This document shows positions 41,205 through 53,370 of a stretch of DNA of 64,000 nucleotides, in pieces (within the stretch, counting starts at the first letter, position 1; every line of letters starts with the position of its first letter). Under the pieces are notes generated by a model. The model saw only the letters and a program-made list of their open reading frames with translations, was not told the DNA's origin and ran no database searches. This DNA comes from Cystobasidiopsis lactophilus. Taxonomy: Eukaryota; Basidiomycota; Agaricostilbomycetes; Agaricostilbales; Chionosphaeraceae. Where the stretch lies: contig BCIO01000002.1 in the NCBI GenBank assembly GCA_001599975.1, forward strand, positions 2,367,883 through 2,431,882. Reading direction: 5' to 3'. The position numbers and the translations under genes are program-made.

Positions 41205-44200
41205 ATGCCGCCTAATTCATCCACACGGGGCGACGCGCTGGCCGCTTCTACACCCAACGTCAGCCATGCTGGCCGCTCCAATACACCTGTGACAATGGCC
41301 TACGGACACCAGAGCCTGATGCAGTGAGCCCGCGTCCATTCTCTGAAACGGTTGCCTCTCCTCCCTCCCAAATGCGCATTGCCGATGCGGCCTCATCTCG
41401 CCACTCGCCGCTCGCCTCCGCCTGCCCGTCACTGCGATCCTCGTCGGGCGTGGATGCGTAATCCGGAGCCCAGAGGGTGGCGGTGCTCGGCCTGCCCAAT
41501 GGCCAGAAGGGCGTCTCCCTCGCCAACAGGCAACAACGTTCCCCTCTACTGTTCATAATCCCCGATGCCTTCGTATTACGAACTCCGTGCGGGCAGCATA
41601 CTGACTCAAATATGTGGTACGCTGTCCAGGTTCATCGCGGGTTACAGCCAGTTCGAGGGGCACGACTGGGAGGAAGAGCAGGTGTTGACGCAGTCGAGCG
41701 GCACCACCGGCGACCACGACTCGCTAGACGACGAGGACGAGCCGTCAAGCAGACCACGGCGGCCCGAATTGGACCCCATGTCGTCTTCGATTCATTCCAT
41801 TTATCGCCCGCTCCAACTACAAGACCGGTCTTTGATGAGGCAGGCCGTCGCGTCCACCTCGGCCGCCGCCATGTCAGCTAGCATCGAGAACTCGCCCGAG
41901 ATTGGCGAAGGCGGGGAGGACGGCTTCAGCGAGGGTTCGGGCGATAGCGCCGGCGAGATGGTGCCTTCGAAAGGCGGCCCAGGTCGGACGGCGGCGGCGG
42001 CCACGGCTAGCAGACTGGCCAAGCGGGAGCAGCGCCCACCGTCGTCCCTGTCAGTCGCCAGCCAAGCAGACCGGCGGGATTTGCTGGCAGAGAAGCTCAA
42101 GGAGGTCTTCAACCTTTCGGAGAAGGAGGCCGTCCTCGCCGAATACTCAGCCTTCCTCTTCCGCTCCGTCCTTCTGCAAGGCTACCTATACCTCACCACT
42201 GGCCACGTCTGTTTTTACGCCTACCTCAGGGCGAAAGAAGTGCGGTTGCGCTTGGCGCCTTTCCCTTTATTGTTTCAAAACCTCAGGCTAACTCCTTCCA
42301 CGGCCTAGGGTCAAACCATTCGCTCCGGTTCGCTTGGAAAACGATCCAGCAAATCTAGAAGATACAATAAGCACTGGTTCGTCTTAAAGGACGATGTCTT
42401 AAGGTGGTATCCTTCTGCTTCGGTGGGTGGCGTTGTCTTGGAAATCCTTCGAATCTATCCGGCTAACTGGACGGATCGCAGGAGCCGTACTTTCCTGACG
42501 GTGACGTCTCCTTGCACTACGTCACATCGGTGGTGGCGTCGCGAAAGCACCCGCTGCACTTCAAGGTCCTCACTTCCGACCGCCAGCTCCACTTTTCCGC
42601 AGACTCGACCGCCTCAAGAGACGAGTGGGTCAAGACACTCACTAAAGCAGCATTCCAGTGTCAGAATGAAGGCGACAGCGTCAAGGTAAGGCGAAGCGCA
42701 CTGCGACAAAATATTTGGACAGACACTTGACCAAACGGGAGAAATTCAGATCTCGATCCCGCTGGAGGCCGTCATCTCGGTAGACAAGACGCCCTTAGAG
42801 TTCATCGACGCTTTGACGCTCCGCGTGACGGACGTAGACAACGCGTGCAGCATCGACACCTACCTCTTTTGCTACCTCTCCAGCCTGCAAGAGACGTTCG
42901 AGCGGCTACAGTCAACGCTCAAGACCTTCAAGCAAGCCCACCCAGACTTGGTCCAGAAGTCGATAGACCATGTGTCAGACACAACAGCGCACCAGAGCTT
43001 GGCCTCCTCCCTGGTCAAGGATGCACCACCTCCACCTAGACAACACTCTTCTTCCTCCACCCTCAGCTCCTTGGTCAGCAAGCTGAACCCTTTTGGGCCG
43101 GCCGAGACTGAGCCAGAAACTCGAAGCTCCCGGCGAAGACCCTCCACCGAAACCATCACTCAAGTTCGGCCAGACTTCTCCGGCCAATCAGACTCCACCC
43201 TGGGTGCCCAGCACACCTATCCTCCAGATCTCACAGGCAAAGCGGTCGCTGGTCTGTCCGAGTCGCCCGGCCGGATGTCAGCCTGGCCAGTCCCTGCAGT
43301 GACATCTTGGGTCAAGAATGCGCCAAAGATGATCAGCTCCGTCAAGCCTTCCAACATGACCTTGCCGCTGCCGAGCCTCTCCAGCCTGACCCGAGTGTAC
43401 TCGTCCGAGTCTTCTACGGACCGCAAAGTCACTGAGCGGGTCGAAAGCCCGACCCAATCGACCTCGAGCTTCATTCAGATCCATGGCGACGACGAATTTG
43501 GTGGCACAAGTACTGTATCGCTGCAGAAGGAAGAGCCAGTCGAAGAGTCGGCGGAGAAGACCAAGGAGGACCTGGCGCGGACCTTTGCGTTACCTACATC
43601 GGAAGAGCTCATCTACAGTACGTTCTGAACGCAACAAGGGACCAAACTCATTTTACCGTGAACAGAGTGCCATGCTCACATCTACCGGGGGCTGCCCATC
43701 TACGGCAACATTTATCTCGCATCCAGCTTCCTTTGTTTTCGCTCCACCAACCTGTTCAGCGACACCAAGATGATCTTGCCTCTCAAAGACATCTTGACCG
43801 CGCAGCCTCATCGATCATATCGGTTTGGCTACTTCGGCTTGATCCTGGTCGTGCGCGGGCACGAAGAGCTCTTCTTTGAGCTGTCCACGCAAGAGCGCCG
43901 TGACACGCTCCGCGACTTGATCGAACAGCACGTCGACTACGTGAAGCAGCTCATTGCCGAAGGTCGAACGCCAAGCCAAAGCGATCAAGGCTTAGAGGAG
44001 GCGAGGCGGCTGGAAGAGTTTCAGTTACACGCTCAGGACAACGAATCAGCCCTGACTACCACGCCTCCTGAAGAAGACATTGCTCCCGCCATGTTCAAGA
44101 GCACCTCCTCGTCTTTCCTGGACTTCAAGCCACGGGAAAAGCTGCGCTTCACTTGCTTGACCATTGGTGAGTCTTAGCCTTCGAGGTTCTGCTAAACGGA

Positions 44201-46299
44201 AGCTGAGGAGCAAACAGGTTCAAGAGGCGATGTCCAGCCCTACATCGCTCTCTGCAAAGGGCTGCTTGCGCAGGGCCATTCTTGCTGCATTGCGAGCCAC
44301 GGCGAATACCGGGACTGGGTCGAGGGGCACGGCATCAGCTTTCAAGAGGTCGGTGGCGACCCGGCAGAGCTCATGCGTATCTGCGTCAAGCATGGCATGT
44401 TTACCATTGGTTTCATGAAAGAAGGGCTCACCAAGGTTGGCTTCATCTCCTTCCCTTATGTGGCTGAGCTAAGAATCGCGCAGTTCCGCGGCTGGCTCGA
44501 CGATCTACTACAATCAGCCTGGATTGCATGTCAAGATACAGACGTGCTGATTGAGAGCCCGTCTGCAATGGCGGGAATCCACATCGCCGAAGCCCTGCGC
44601 ATTCCCTATTGTGAGTTTAGTCAAGCCCGCGAAATTGCCATGGCTGACGTATTGGTGACTAGTCCGCGCCTTCACCATGCCTTGGAGCAGAACCCGCACC
44701 TACCCTCACGCGTAAGTCGCCCATCTTTGCGGACCTCTCAGTGCGGTGCTGACGTCTAAGGCAGTTTCGCAATGCCGGAAACGAAACTGGGCGGGCAATA
44801 CAATTACCTCTCTTATACCATGTTCGACACCGTCTTCTGGAGAGCTATCGCTGGCCAAATCAACAGATGGCGGAAAGTGACCCTTGGCCTGCCTTCAACC
44901 AGCTTAGACAAGATGGAGCAGAGCAAGGTGCCGTTTTTATACAACCTGTCTCCCAGCTTGATGCCACCTCGTATGTTCATCTCTACGGCCTATTCCTTCT
45001 TCGGTTGACGGTGTTCGCAGCGCTGGATTGGCCCGAATGGGTCCATGTCACAGGCTACTGGTTTCTAGATTTGCCTGAGGACTCGAAGCAAACGAAGTGG
45101 GTGCCGCCCGAGCCCTTGGTGGCTTTCATGGCGTCAGCTCGGGACCAAGGCAAGAAGATCGTTTACATCGGCTTCGGGTCAATCGTGGTGGCCGATCCCG
45201 AAGGCCTCACCAAGACCGTCTTCGCTGCTGTCGAGAAGGCTGGCGTCGCTGCAATCATCTCCAAGGGCTGGTCAGATCGTTTGTCATCGGATTTGGTCAA
45301 CCCGCAGGACCGGACCGCCTTCGACCTGCAACAGAAGCGGGAGAAGGACCTGCTCTCATCGTCCAAGTATATCTACACCGTGGACTCAATGTGAGAGGCC
45401 TGGTCTTATTCTTGTGACTGTTCTGAAGCAGTGTTATAATCGCAGACCCCACGACTGGCTGTTCCCGCAACTCGACGCGGTTTGCCACCACGGTGGCGCA
45501 GGAACTGTCGGCGCGAGTTTGCGAGGTCGGTTTCCTCCCTCCCTCCCTGCCCCCCTGTGCCCGATCTGACTTGCTTCTGTAGCGGGTGTTCCGACGGTAG
45601 TCAAACCATTCTTTGGGTAAGCTTCGCAATCTTGCGTGTCCCTTGAGCGTTGTGCTCACGCACGTCTGGGCTTAGCGATCAATTCTTCCAAGCGGAGCGT
45701 ATCGAGGCCCTCGGCGTCGGCTCTTCCTTGCGAAAGCTCACATCGGAAACGCTTGCGAAGGCCCTCGTCGCCGCTACCACGGATGCCAAGCAGCAGCGAC
45801 GGGCGAAAGCCATTGGTGAGGAGATTCGTGGCGTACGCATTTCCCCTTTTTGTACCCTTTGACCTTTTGCTCACGTCACTTGTTGCACTCACAGCAAGAT
45901 GGCGTCGGTACGGCCATCGAGATGATCTACCGCGACCTCGAGTACGCAAGGACGCTCGTGGTCAAACGTCCGACCAGCCGGCGAACCTCTCAGACGGCTG
46001 AGACCATGCCAGCCGCTACTTCATCCGCCATGTCGAGCTTCCAGGACGCCGTCCAGCGGTCACGCTCGCTCTCTTCCACCTCAGGCCCCTTGGACGATGT
46101 GCTGTCCGAGGAGAGCTCTTGGGACCACCTTTCTTCGGCCGCGACAGACGACGTCCTATCACGATCTGGCATCAGCTCGACTCCTCCGCGCTCTGTCCAC
46201 GGCGACGAAGCCGACTCGCCAGAGCTGCTGCCTCGCGCCCGCTTCTTTGCCCGCCGCGTTTCTCGCAGTCTCTCTCCAACCCCCAACCATTCGTCTTGA
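41205..46299 (+). CDS. ATG26: Sterol 3-beta-glucosyltransferase (UGT51/Atg26)
   Basis: Membrane-associated enzyme that glucosylates ergosterol with UDP-glucose. Order of domains: a Ser-rich acidic N-terminus, GRAM 1 ([36 protein letters not shown]), PH ([37 protein letters not shown]), a long Ser/Pro linker, GRAM 2 ([20 protein letters not shown]), then a GT-B glycosyltransferase of family 28/1. The latter has [96 protein letters not shown] and VKPFFGDQFF. About 20 introns. The start is uncertain: exon 1 (41205-41323, [20 protein letters not shown]) can join in phase to 41630, but an ATG at 41565 is an alternative. Phospho-rich Ser tail, stop at 46297-46299. Confidence 0.9.
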
Positions 46300-46697
46300 C
46301 CTTCTGTCCACTGTTCCACGTATGATTGTTGTAACAATACAGGCCTCGTTTTATTCTCCACCACGTGTAATGAGATCCACTGCTCCGAGTCTTTCGCAAA
46401 CGCTTGATTGGACGCGTTTGCTCTGGACCTCCAGTCTTCGGGTTGCCAACTGTCAAAGTTTACATGAAGAGTGTGGCGTCCATGAAGTACTCATTGGAGA
46501 AGCTGTCTTCTGCGTTCCGCGAATGAACTGCCCGACACTCCATTCAAACCAGGGTTCTTTTGTTGTCGGCCTTTCTGGTCTTCTTCTGTTGCTATTGTCT
46601 CAATTCTGCTGCTTTCGTTTGGTGCTTCCTTTCCCAGACCACGGACTTAGGAAAACGAGCGCTGCGTGCATGCCTCCCAGCCTTACCCCTGCCCCAA
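46300..46697. other. Intergenic, upstream of MATH-BTB 2
   Basis: About 400 bp, relatively T-rich. No gene recognised; a 5' exon of the next gene is possible. Confidence 0.35.
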
Positions 46698-48553
46698 ATG
46701 ACTTATCCGTCCTCAGAGAAGAAGTACGGCTTGAACCGACCGTGGTTAAGGTGAAGCTGCTGAGAGTTCGTTGGACGCTGAGGATCAACTGACGGGTCTT
46801 CAGAGGACCTTGCAATGGGAGCTCTCGCCGTTCCTCTTCAAAGGGCGAGAGTTGGTTGCCGCCACTTGGCTCTCCAGCGAATTCTCCTTGGCAGGTTTGA
46901 AATACACCGTGCGTGGTCTGCCATGCCATGTCGCGCTGCTGATGATCCAAGTCCAGATTCAGCTGAATGGCACGGACGCAACCAGCAACGGCTTGGGTGT
47001 TTTTCTGATGACAGCGAAGAACCCGTCCTGCGTCGCAAATCTCAAATGGACTTTCAAAGTGAGTGTGACTGTCTGTCCTATGCTTCTGATATGCCAACCG
47101 AGGTCGCTTCAGGTTTTCGCAAACGACCAAGAAATCGCCAACGTTCAACACGATCGGGTCTTCCCTCAGGGAGCGGCGTCTGGTTGGGGAACCAGGAACT
47201 TGATTATACGACGAGTGCTTTTGGATCTGGTTCGACCAGGCTTCCCGCTGGTGAGCTCTTCGCTAGACCCAACGGAAGTAGAGCTAACCGGGGGGCAGCC
47301 CAACATTAACCTTCAAGTGGACGTCGAGGAGACTTCGCTCACCACTAAAGTAGAAAGCATCAAGGCATCGAGCTTGGGGGCGCTGGCGCACACTTTCCTT
47401 TCCTTGTTCGACCAACCTTCCAAAGCCGATGTGGCTTTCGCCTTTCCATCTGGCAAGCTCATCTACGGCAGCAAGGCCATTCTGAGCGCTATGTGCCCCT
47501 GCTACAATCATGGTGGGCAGAATCCAGTTCTTTGCGCTGGTATCCACCTCATGATCCAGCAGTGTCTAAAGACGGATCTGGAAGCGCTGTGGTCAACGGC
47601 AACGGAATACCAACTGATGAAAGAGGTGCGCACTAATTTTGAGAACCCGTTAACTTGTGATCTTCGCTGACTGGCTCGTGATCGCGATAGGTCTGCTAGC
47701 TGACGACTCGGACGCGGAGTCTGTCCACTCGAACAAGTCTTCTGGTAGCCATGCATCCTTTGCTCTCTATCATTGCTAGCTCATAAGTGAGTACAGGCAT
47801 CACTCGAGGAATGAACGGCCAATTCCAGGCCAAAAGCATCGCGAGTCGTTTCAGCGCCGCCTCTCGGAACCATGACTGACCTGATTGGCAGGCCGCCAAC
47901 GTTCCTCCAGGCGTCGATGTGATCAAAGTAACGGAATTTACGTGGGTTGAACGCTTGCTATTCCATGACTCGTTGACAACACTCAATTGGCGCATGCAGC
48001 TACAAAACTGTCTACGGCGTCCTACGCTTTCTGCACACGAGAAGCATCGCCTTTAGCGCGTTCTCTAGTCTTCCCATCGCCGATCCCGATGCCCGAAAGA
48101 CAACAACCTTTGGAGTCAGTGACTTGGCCCAAGGGCTTGCCATCAGCAGCAAATCGGCCTATCGAATGGCCAGCCGACTCCAGCTAGACGATCTCAAAGC
48201 AATATGCGAAAGTCACATCCTTAGCTCCGTCAAAGAAAGCAACGTCGTGCAAGAAGCACTCAGCCCTTTCGGACAGGCGGTTCCAGAGGTAAGCCACTCC
48301 ATTTGCAAGGATAATGACCTGTGGCACTCACTCAGAGCCCCAGATCTATGCAAAGTACATCCAGTTCATCCACGACAGAATCCCCAACGTTCTGGGCGAT
48401 CCTGTTCGTCACAAAGCCGTGAAAGACTGCGCCAACAAGGAGCACAGTTGGAAGATGCTTGGCGACATTTACTTTGGTAAAACCTTCGAGGTGCGAAAGT
48501 CGAGCGAAGGGGTCGAAGGTGGTCGAGGCAGCCCGTTGAGGCCGACCGCCTGA
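46698..48553 (+). CDS. MATH-BTB-like protein, copy 2
   Basis: Paralogue of copy 1. The likely start is MTYPSSEKKYGLNRPW at 46698, joining LQWELSPFLFKGRELVAATW and LSSEFSLAG; the first splice needs a weak acceptor, so the 5' end is tentative. The MATH-like part continues IQLNGTDATSNGLGVFLMTA, NLKWTFKVFANDQEIANVQH and GAASGWGTRNLIIR (compare GWGTKDL in copy 1). The BTB core is FLSLFDQPSKADVAFAFPSG and YGSKAILSAMCPCY. It again carries an acidic insert, DDSDAESVHSNKSSGS, then VDVIKVTEFTY-KTVYGVLRF and LHTRSIAF. The BACK-like tail is KSAYRMASRLQLDDLKAICE and SHILSSVKESNVVQEALSPF, ending in EGVEGGRGSPLRPTA. Faces the convergent ECD/SGT1 gene. Confidence 0.75.
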
Positions 48554-48630
48554 CGTCGATGTTCTCAAGGCCACCACCTCCAAAAGAATCGAAGACTTTG
48601 CTTTGCAATCCACGACTCTGCCTAGTTTCA

Positions 48631-51366
48631 CTACGATCCAGAGTCCCGAGGCAGTTTGAGCTTGGGGTCCAACCTGCCCGCCAAGTTTGAGACTGGCCCT
48701 GCCAACCCTTCTTGGCTGTTGAAGCTGGCCAGCAAATTTTTGATGAGCGACAGCTGCCCATCCTCATCGTTGGGGTCTCGCTTCAGCAGCTCGGCCAATT
48801 CGGCTTCCATGGCCGCCTCATCGTCCTCGTCCTCGTCGTCCACCACATTGAGGTTAGACGCCGGCTTGGCGGACGAAGGCTTCGCTGCCTTGGGCTTGTC
48901 CGTCTTGACCTTGTGTAGCTCAGCGTCCATGGCGTCCATCAGGGCCTCGAAAGAGTCCAGCTTCGGGTTGCGCTGAGCTTGTGGTGAGCGGCCTGGCAGC
49001 GGTGTGCTGTAGTCGATCTTGCCAGCCTGGGGGATATCGAACTCTTCGGCGTCGACATCCATCCCATCTTGGTCTGGTTTTGAAGCCTTCGGAGGTGGAA
49101 CAAAAGCTGGCCAAGTAATGTTAGCACATCGTTCACAAGAGAAGGAAGAAGCGCGCTCACCACCCCGATCACTTCTGGACTTCAAAATGTCACTGTACTG
49201 CTCTGGAGACAGCCCCAGCGCTTCTCTGGTAAAGTTGAGAAAGTTCTCCAGCTCGTCGTCCATGTCGATCTCCTCGCCCATGATCTGCGGGTCGTCCTCG
49301 AGCGACTCCTCCACCTCGCCGTCCACGTCATCGTCCGAGTCGTCCGACACGCCGTCATACTTGTCCCGCTCTAGCTTGGGCTTAGACTGAGCCGGTTGTG
49401 ACTGTTCATCCTTGGCGGCAGCCGCTGCAGCTTCGGCTTTGGCCTTGACCGCTTGCTCTCGACCCCATTCTGCGGCTGGCAGTGTGGGCACGAGCTTGTC
49501 CATGAAGTTTTGCTTTTCTTCTGAAGTCATCTGAGGCGGCTCTTCTTCGTCGTCGTCGTCATCATCGTCCGACAGCTCGCTGCTCGGCAACAAGTCAGAC
49601 TCATTGTTCCGCAGCGCGGAGGCCAGGATAACGCACTCGTCAAACATGGCCCCTCCCAGGCTGCCTTTGCCCTTGAGGAAGCCTTCAAGCTTGCCGGCAA
49701 AGTCGCCCATCTGCTGTGCTTGCGCCTCAGCCATGGCATCCTCGTCCTCCGCCGCGCCACCTTCGGTCTGGACGCCCCTCGAAGCCAGGAGCTCGTCGAG
49801 AGCGGAGCTGTCGGTTTCCATCCATGCTTCTGAATCTTCTTTGGCGTCAGACGCGGAGGGTAGAGCGGCACCAGATGCTGAAGCCAGAGTGTCTTCCACC
49901 ACCTGAGCGAAGCTGGGCTGGGAAGCGCTTCTGTGTGCTCTTGGGCTTCACTGCATGCAAAATTGTACTTAAAGAAGAAAGGGAACACACGAATCAGCCA
50001 GCATTTGAGAATATTGGTCTTTGGCTTGAGCTGCCAGTTGGGTGTAGAGCCGCGAGCCGGGCAGTTCGTTTTTGAAATAGCCAAGGTTCTTCAAGTTTGT
50101 TAGGAAAGCTTGATACTTAGTATCCGACTCAAAGTCGTGCTGTGGCTCGGCCTGCATGTCATTGGCTCAACGACATCCCACCAGCGGAAGATGGTGAGCT
50201 CAAAACGCACCTCCTTCGACGTCGCCACTTTTGTCCTCTTGAGCGACGATTTGGTTTCTTGGTACAGCATTTCGAAGCCGCAAGTCTGTTATCCGTATCC
50301 ATTTTAATCAAAAGGCGAAGTCTGAATGGGAAGGAGCGCCAACTGACAATCTTCATGCCAATGTCCTTCCTCCTCCACTCGACCGTGCCCTCCGACACTC
50401 CGTCCATCCAGCCGGCCTTCTGAAACGGCTTGGGTGGAAAGAATCTTTGGCCAAGCAGCTGGGCATAAAGCGTTCTGGTCATTTGCACCAGCCTCAAGTC
50501 GGCCTTGGCGGGCGAGAACCTAGACATAGACTGGCACGCTTTGAGTTGAACGGGATCCCGCTCGTAGAAGGTGGTCGAGGCGGGCGCGATGAGCTGGGGG
50601 TGCTCTTGCAAAAGCAAAGCAACCTCGTCTGGCAGCCAAGCGAGCGTGCGGTGCTTGTGCTCGGTCTGGATGGAGTTGGGAAGGCCGGAGATGCGCTTGA
50701 AGATAGCTTCGGTCACTTCTGAGGGCGCCAAGGTGTCCGAGGGGGAGAGGACGGCTTGGATGGCATCCGGTGGCGAAAGGTAGCTGGGCTGCTCTTGCAG
50801 CATTTCCTCCTCGTCGTCCACCTCCATGTGCTCTGGCCGGTCAGAGGTGAAGGACAGAGGGACCAGATGCAGTTGCCCGTTTTGCAGCCAGACCTGTGCA
50901 ATCGACCGAAGAACTGAAATCAGCGCAATTGCTCGAGCTTGACTATTGGGAAGCCCACGCACCCTATTCTGCGCATTGTACGGCGTCAACCACTTGGGCA
51001 AGACATCAGCTGCTTCAATCAGCAGGAATTCGCCGTCGTTGTCCTCGATGCTGCGTGCAAAACACTTCAGCACAAATGAATCTCTAGTGGACGCCACGCT
51101 CACCTAGCGACGACGTCCTTGAACTGCTCCGTGATCCTCTTCAACAGCCAAACGATGAACCACTCGTCGTCGATGCAGTCGCCCACCCGCGTCGTCCCTT
51201 CAAACTCGCCGCTGCCCTTGAGCTTCAAAGCGAAGCCGTCCCGCTGCCAAATGTAGCTCGACTCCTGCGTCAAGGCCAAAGCAAAAGCCTGGACCTCTTC
51301 CAAAGTCGAACCGCGGCTGAACAGCTTGTACACGCAGGTGTCCTCCGCCGCTCGTCTTTTCGACAT
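48631..51366 (-). CDS. ECD/SGT1 (ecdysoneless) family protein
   Basis: Conserved eukaryotic regulator linked to Prp8/U5 biogenesis, transcription and cell-cycle control (distinct from the Hsp90 co-chaperone Sgt1). From ATG 51366: MSKRRAAEDTCVYKLFSRGS, FALALTQESSYIWQRDGFAL, GTTRVGDCIDDEWFIVWLLK, IEDNDGEFLLIEAADVLPKW, LTPYNAQNRVWLQNGQLHLV (family hallmark), then ISGLPNSIQTEHKHRTLAWL, PDEVALLLQEHPQLIAPA and QKAGWMDGVSEGTVEWRRKD. The C-terminal half is highly acidic (ELSDDDDDDDEEEPPQM, DVDGEVEESLEDDPQIM), with DMDDELENFLNFTREALGLS typical of ECD, ending LAGRLDPKLKLPRDSGS. About 820 aa in six or more exons; stop at 48631-48633. Confidence 0.88.
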
Positions 51367-51565
51367 CGTCGGCCGCCATCAACGAGCGAATCCTGCCCTG
51401 TCGATTCGCTCCGGCGCTTGTGACTTGTCGACTGTGGGACTAGTGCTTCTCTGTTTGCACTTTGTATAGTGCACAAGCCGTCCGTCTTTGCTCGCGTAGC
51501 CCTTGCCGCTTTGTGATTACGGCAATTTTTGTTGGAAGGCTTGTCCACCCTCTTGCTCCCCAGCA

Positions 51566-53088
51566 ATGCCGCCTGCCAAATCAGACTCGATTCTCATTCT
51601 TGGAGGAGGCTTGTTTGGGCTGGCGACGGCCCTCGAGCTCGTTAGATCCGGGTATGAGAAAGTAACTGTGTTGGGTGAGAGCGCCCTCTGGCCGACTGCC
51701 TCTTTGACTCGACTGACTTGGAACGAGCATTCTTCAGATAGATCCGCTTCCCCTCCTTCACAAGATGCCGCTTCGTTCGACCTCAACAAGATCATCCGCG
51801 CGGACTACACCCACCCTATTTATTGCCGCTTGGCCCTGGAGGCCATCCACGCTTGGCAAGAGGCGCCTTGGAAGCCCTACTTCTATCAGGTTGGATTGGT
51901 GTCAATAGCCAAGATGGACCGGGGCGTGCAAGAGGAAGAGGCCACTAAGGCCCTGCTCAAGGCTTTCGAACCCAACAGGCCGCCCATCGACCTCAAGACG
52001 CCAGACGAGATCGTGAAAGCCATCAAGGCACCCACTTCTGCCTCGCTCTTTAAAGATGTCAAGTCGGCCTATTTGAGCCCGACGGCGGGTTGGGGGCAAG
52101 CTAGCGGATCAATGATGGAAACGGCAAGGGCGTGTTTGCAAGAGGGCGTCAAGTTTGAGCAAGGCGAAGCGCAAAAGCTGTTGATTCTGGATGGCCAGGT
52201 GAAAGGAGCGGTGTTGGCGGACGGGCGGGAGATGATGGCCGACCTCGTGGTGGTGGCAACAGGCAGTTGGACGCCGACTTTGTGTTGCGACATCCAGTCA
52301 CACCTGACGGCCACGGGCCAGACTCTAGCGACCATTCAACTCACCGAGGAGGAGGCCGCCCAGTACAAAGACATGCCGGTCGTCATCGCCGACTCCGGCT
52401 TCTACGTGTTCCCACCGGACGCCTACAACGTTATCAAGTTTGCCGTCCACGGGCCGGGCTTCATCAACCTCCGACCAGCTACTTGCTCGCCTGATACCCA
52501 GATCTCCACGCCCCAGACCACCCTGTACAATGGCAGCGAGGCGGACCAGGTGCCGCGGGAGGCAGTCGCCGAGCTCCGAGCCTTCCTCGCCGACTTTTTC
52601 CCCCAGCTCGCCCAGAGGGACTTTGCCATTTCCAGAAACTGCTGGTACTGTGACACCAAGGACTCCCACTTCCTCATCGACTACGACTCGACATACCCCA
52701 ACCTCTTCTACGCCACCGGCGGCAGTGGTCACGCTTATAAGGTGATTCTCTGTCGCCACTTGCTCAAATTCTTATTCAGACTCACACTGTTGTCGTCCAG
52801 TTCCTGCCCAACATTGGCAAGTATGTCAAGGCAGGCATCGAGCGAACTTTGCCGGACGACCTCGCAAGGTGACTCTTGCCACCTTCTCCTATTGCTAGCG
52901 TCCACCTCATCACGTTGTTGTCCAGTGCCTGGTCCTTCACTCGAGTCCGGCCAGTGGCGGGAGGAGACCACCGGGACGAGAACGCAAAGCCTCGGGTGTT
53001 TGACGCGGACCGGCTGGCGAGCTTGGAGGATTTGAGGGCTCCCGTTCACTCCCACAGCATGCCCGGCCCGGCCTTGGGCTCATTGTAG
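51566..53088 (+). CDS. FAD-dependent amine oxidase (sarcosine/pipecolate/fructosyl-amino-acid oxidase type), tandem copy 1
   Basis: DAO-fold flavoenzyme of ~440 aa. The N-terminal Rossmann motif is SILILGGGLFGLATALELVR (GxGxxG), then VTVLDRSASPPSQDAASFDL and NKIIRADY after removal of the first intron; the ASxDxNKIxRxDY block is typical of fungal saccharopine/pipecolate and fructosyl-amino-acid oxidases. Then LVSIAKMD, VKSAYLSPTAGWGQASGSMM, DLVVVATGSWTPTLCCDIQS, GQTLATIQLTEEEAAQYKDM and the C-terminal RNCWYCDTKDSHFLIDYDST, in which the Cys is the probable covalent FAD site. It ends LFYATGGSGHAYKFLPNIGK. No peroxisomal SKL is visible (last residues MPGPALGSL). Substrate cannot be fixed. A tandem duplicate follows 280 bp downstream. 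Confidence 0.85.
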
Positions 53089-53370
53089 TTTACACTTTTT
53101 AGATCTGCTGGCATTGAAGCTGTAGCGCGGCCTCGTCCTTGACCCAAAGCCGCCACCAGTTCCTTGGACATTGTGTTGAACGCTGTTCTGTTTTGCCACG
53201 TTCCGTGTGTTGGACAGTGCACGCCGTTTTGTGCTTCTTGCGGTGGCCTTGTCGTGCTCCTTCCGCCTCGCTTTGCTGTGCTTAGCTTGCCTTCTCGGTG
53301 GATGATTTTCGGCTTGTCTCGCTCTTTGGCTCGACCATCCCGCTGGCTTGCAGTTCGATAGAGTCTAGTG

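Noticed and set aside
41324-41480. Protein-like stretch [20 protein letters not shown] after exon 1 of the sterol glucosyltransferase
   Set aside because: It is in a different frame from exon 1, is closed by stops on both sides and has no acceptor that links it; most likely intronic.
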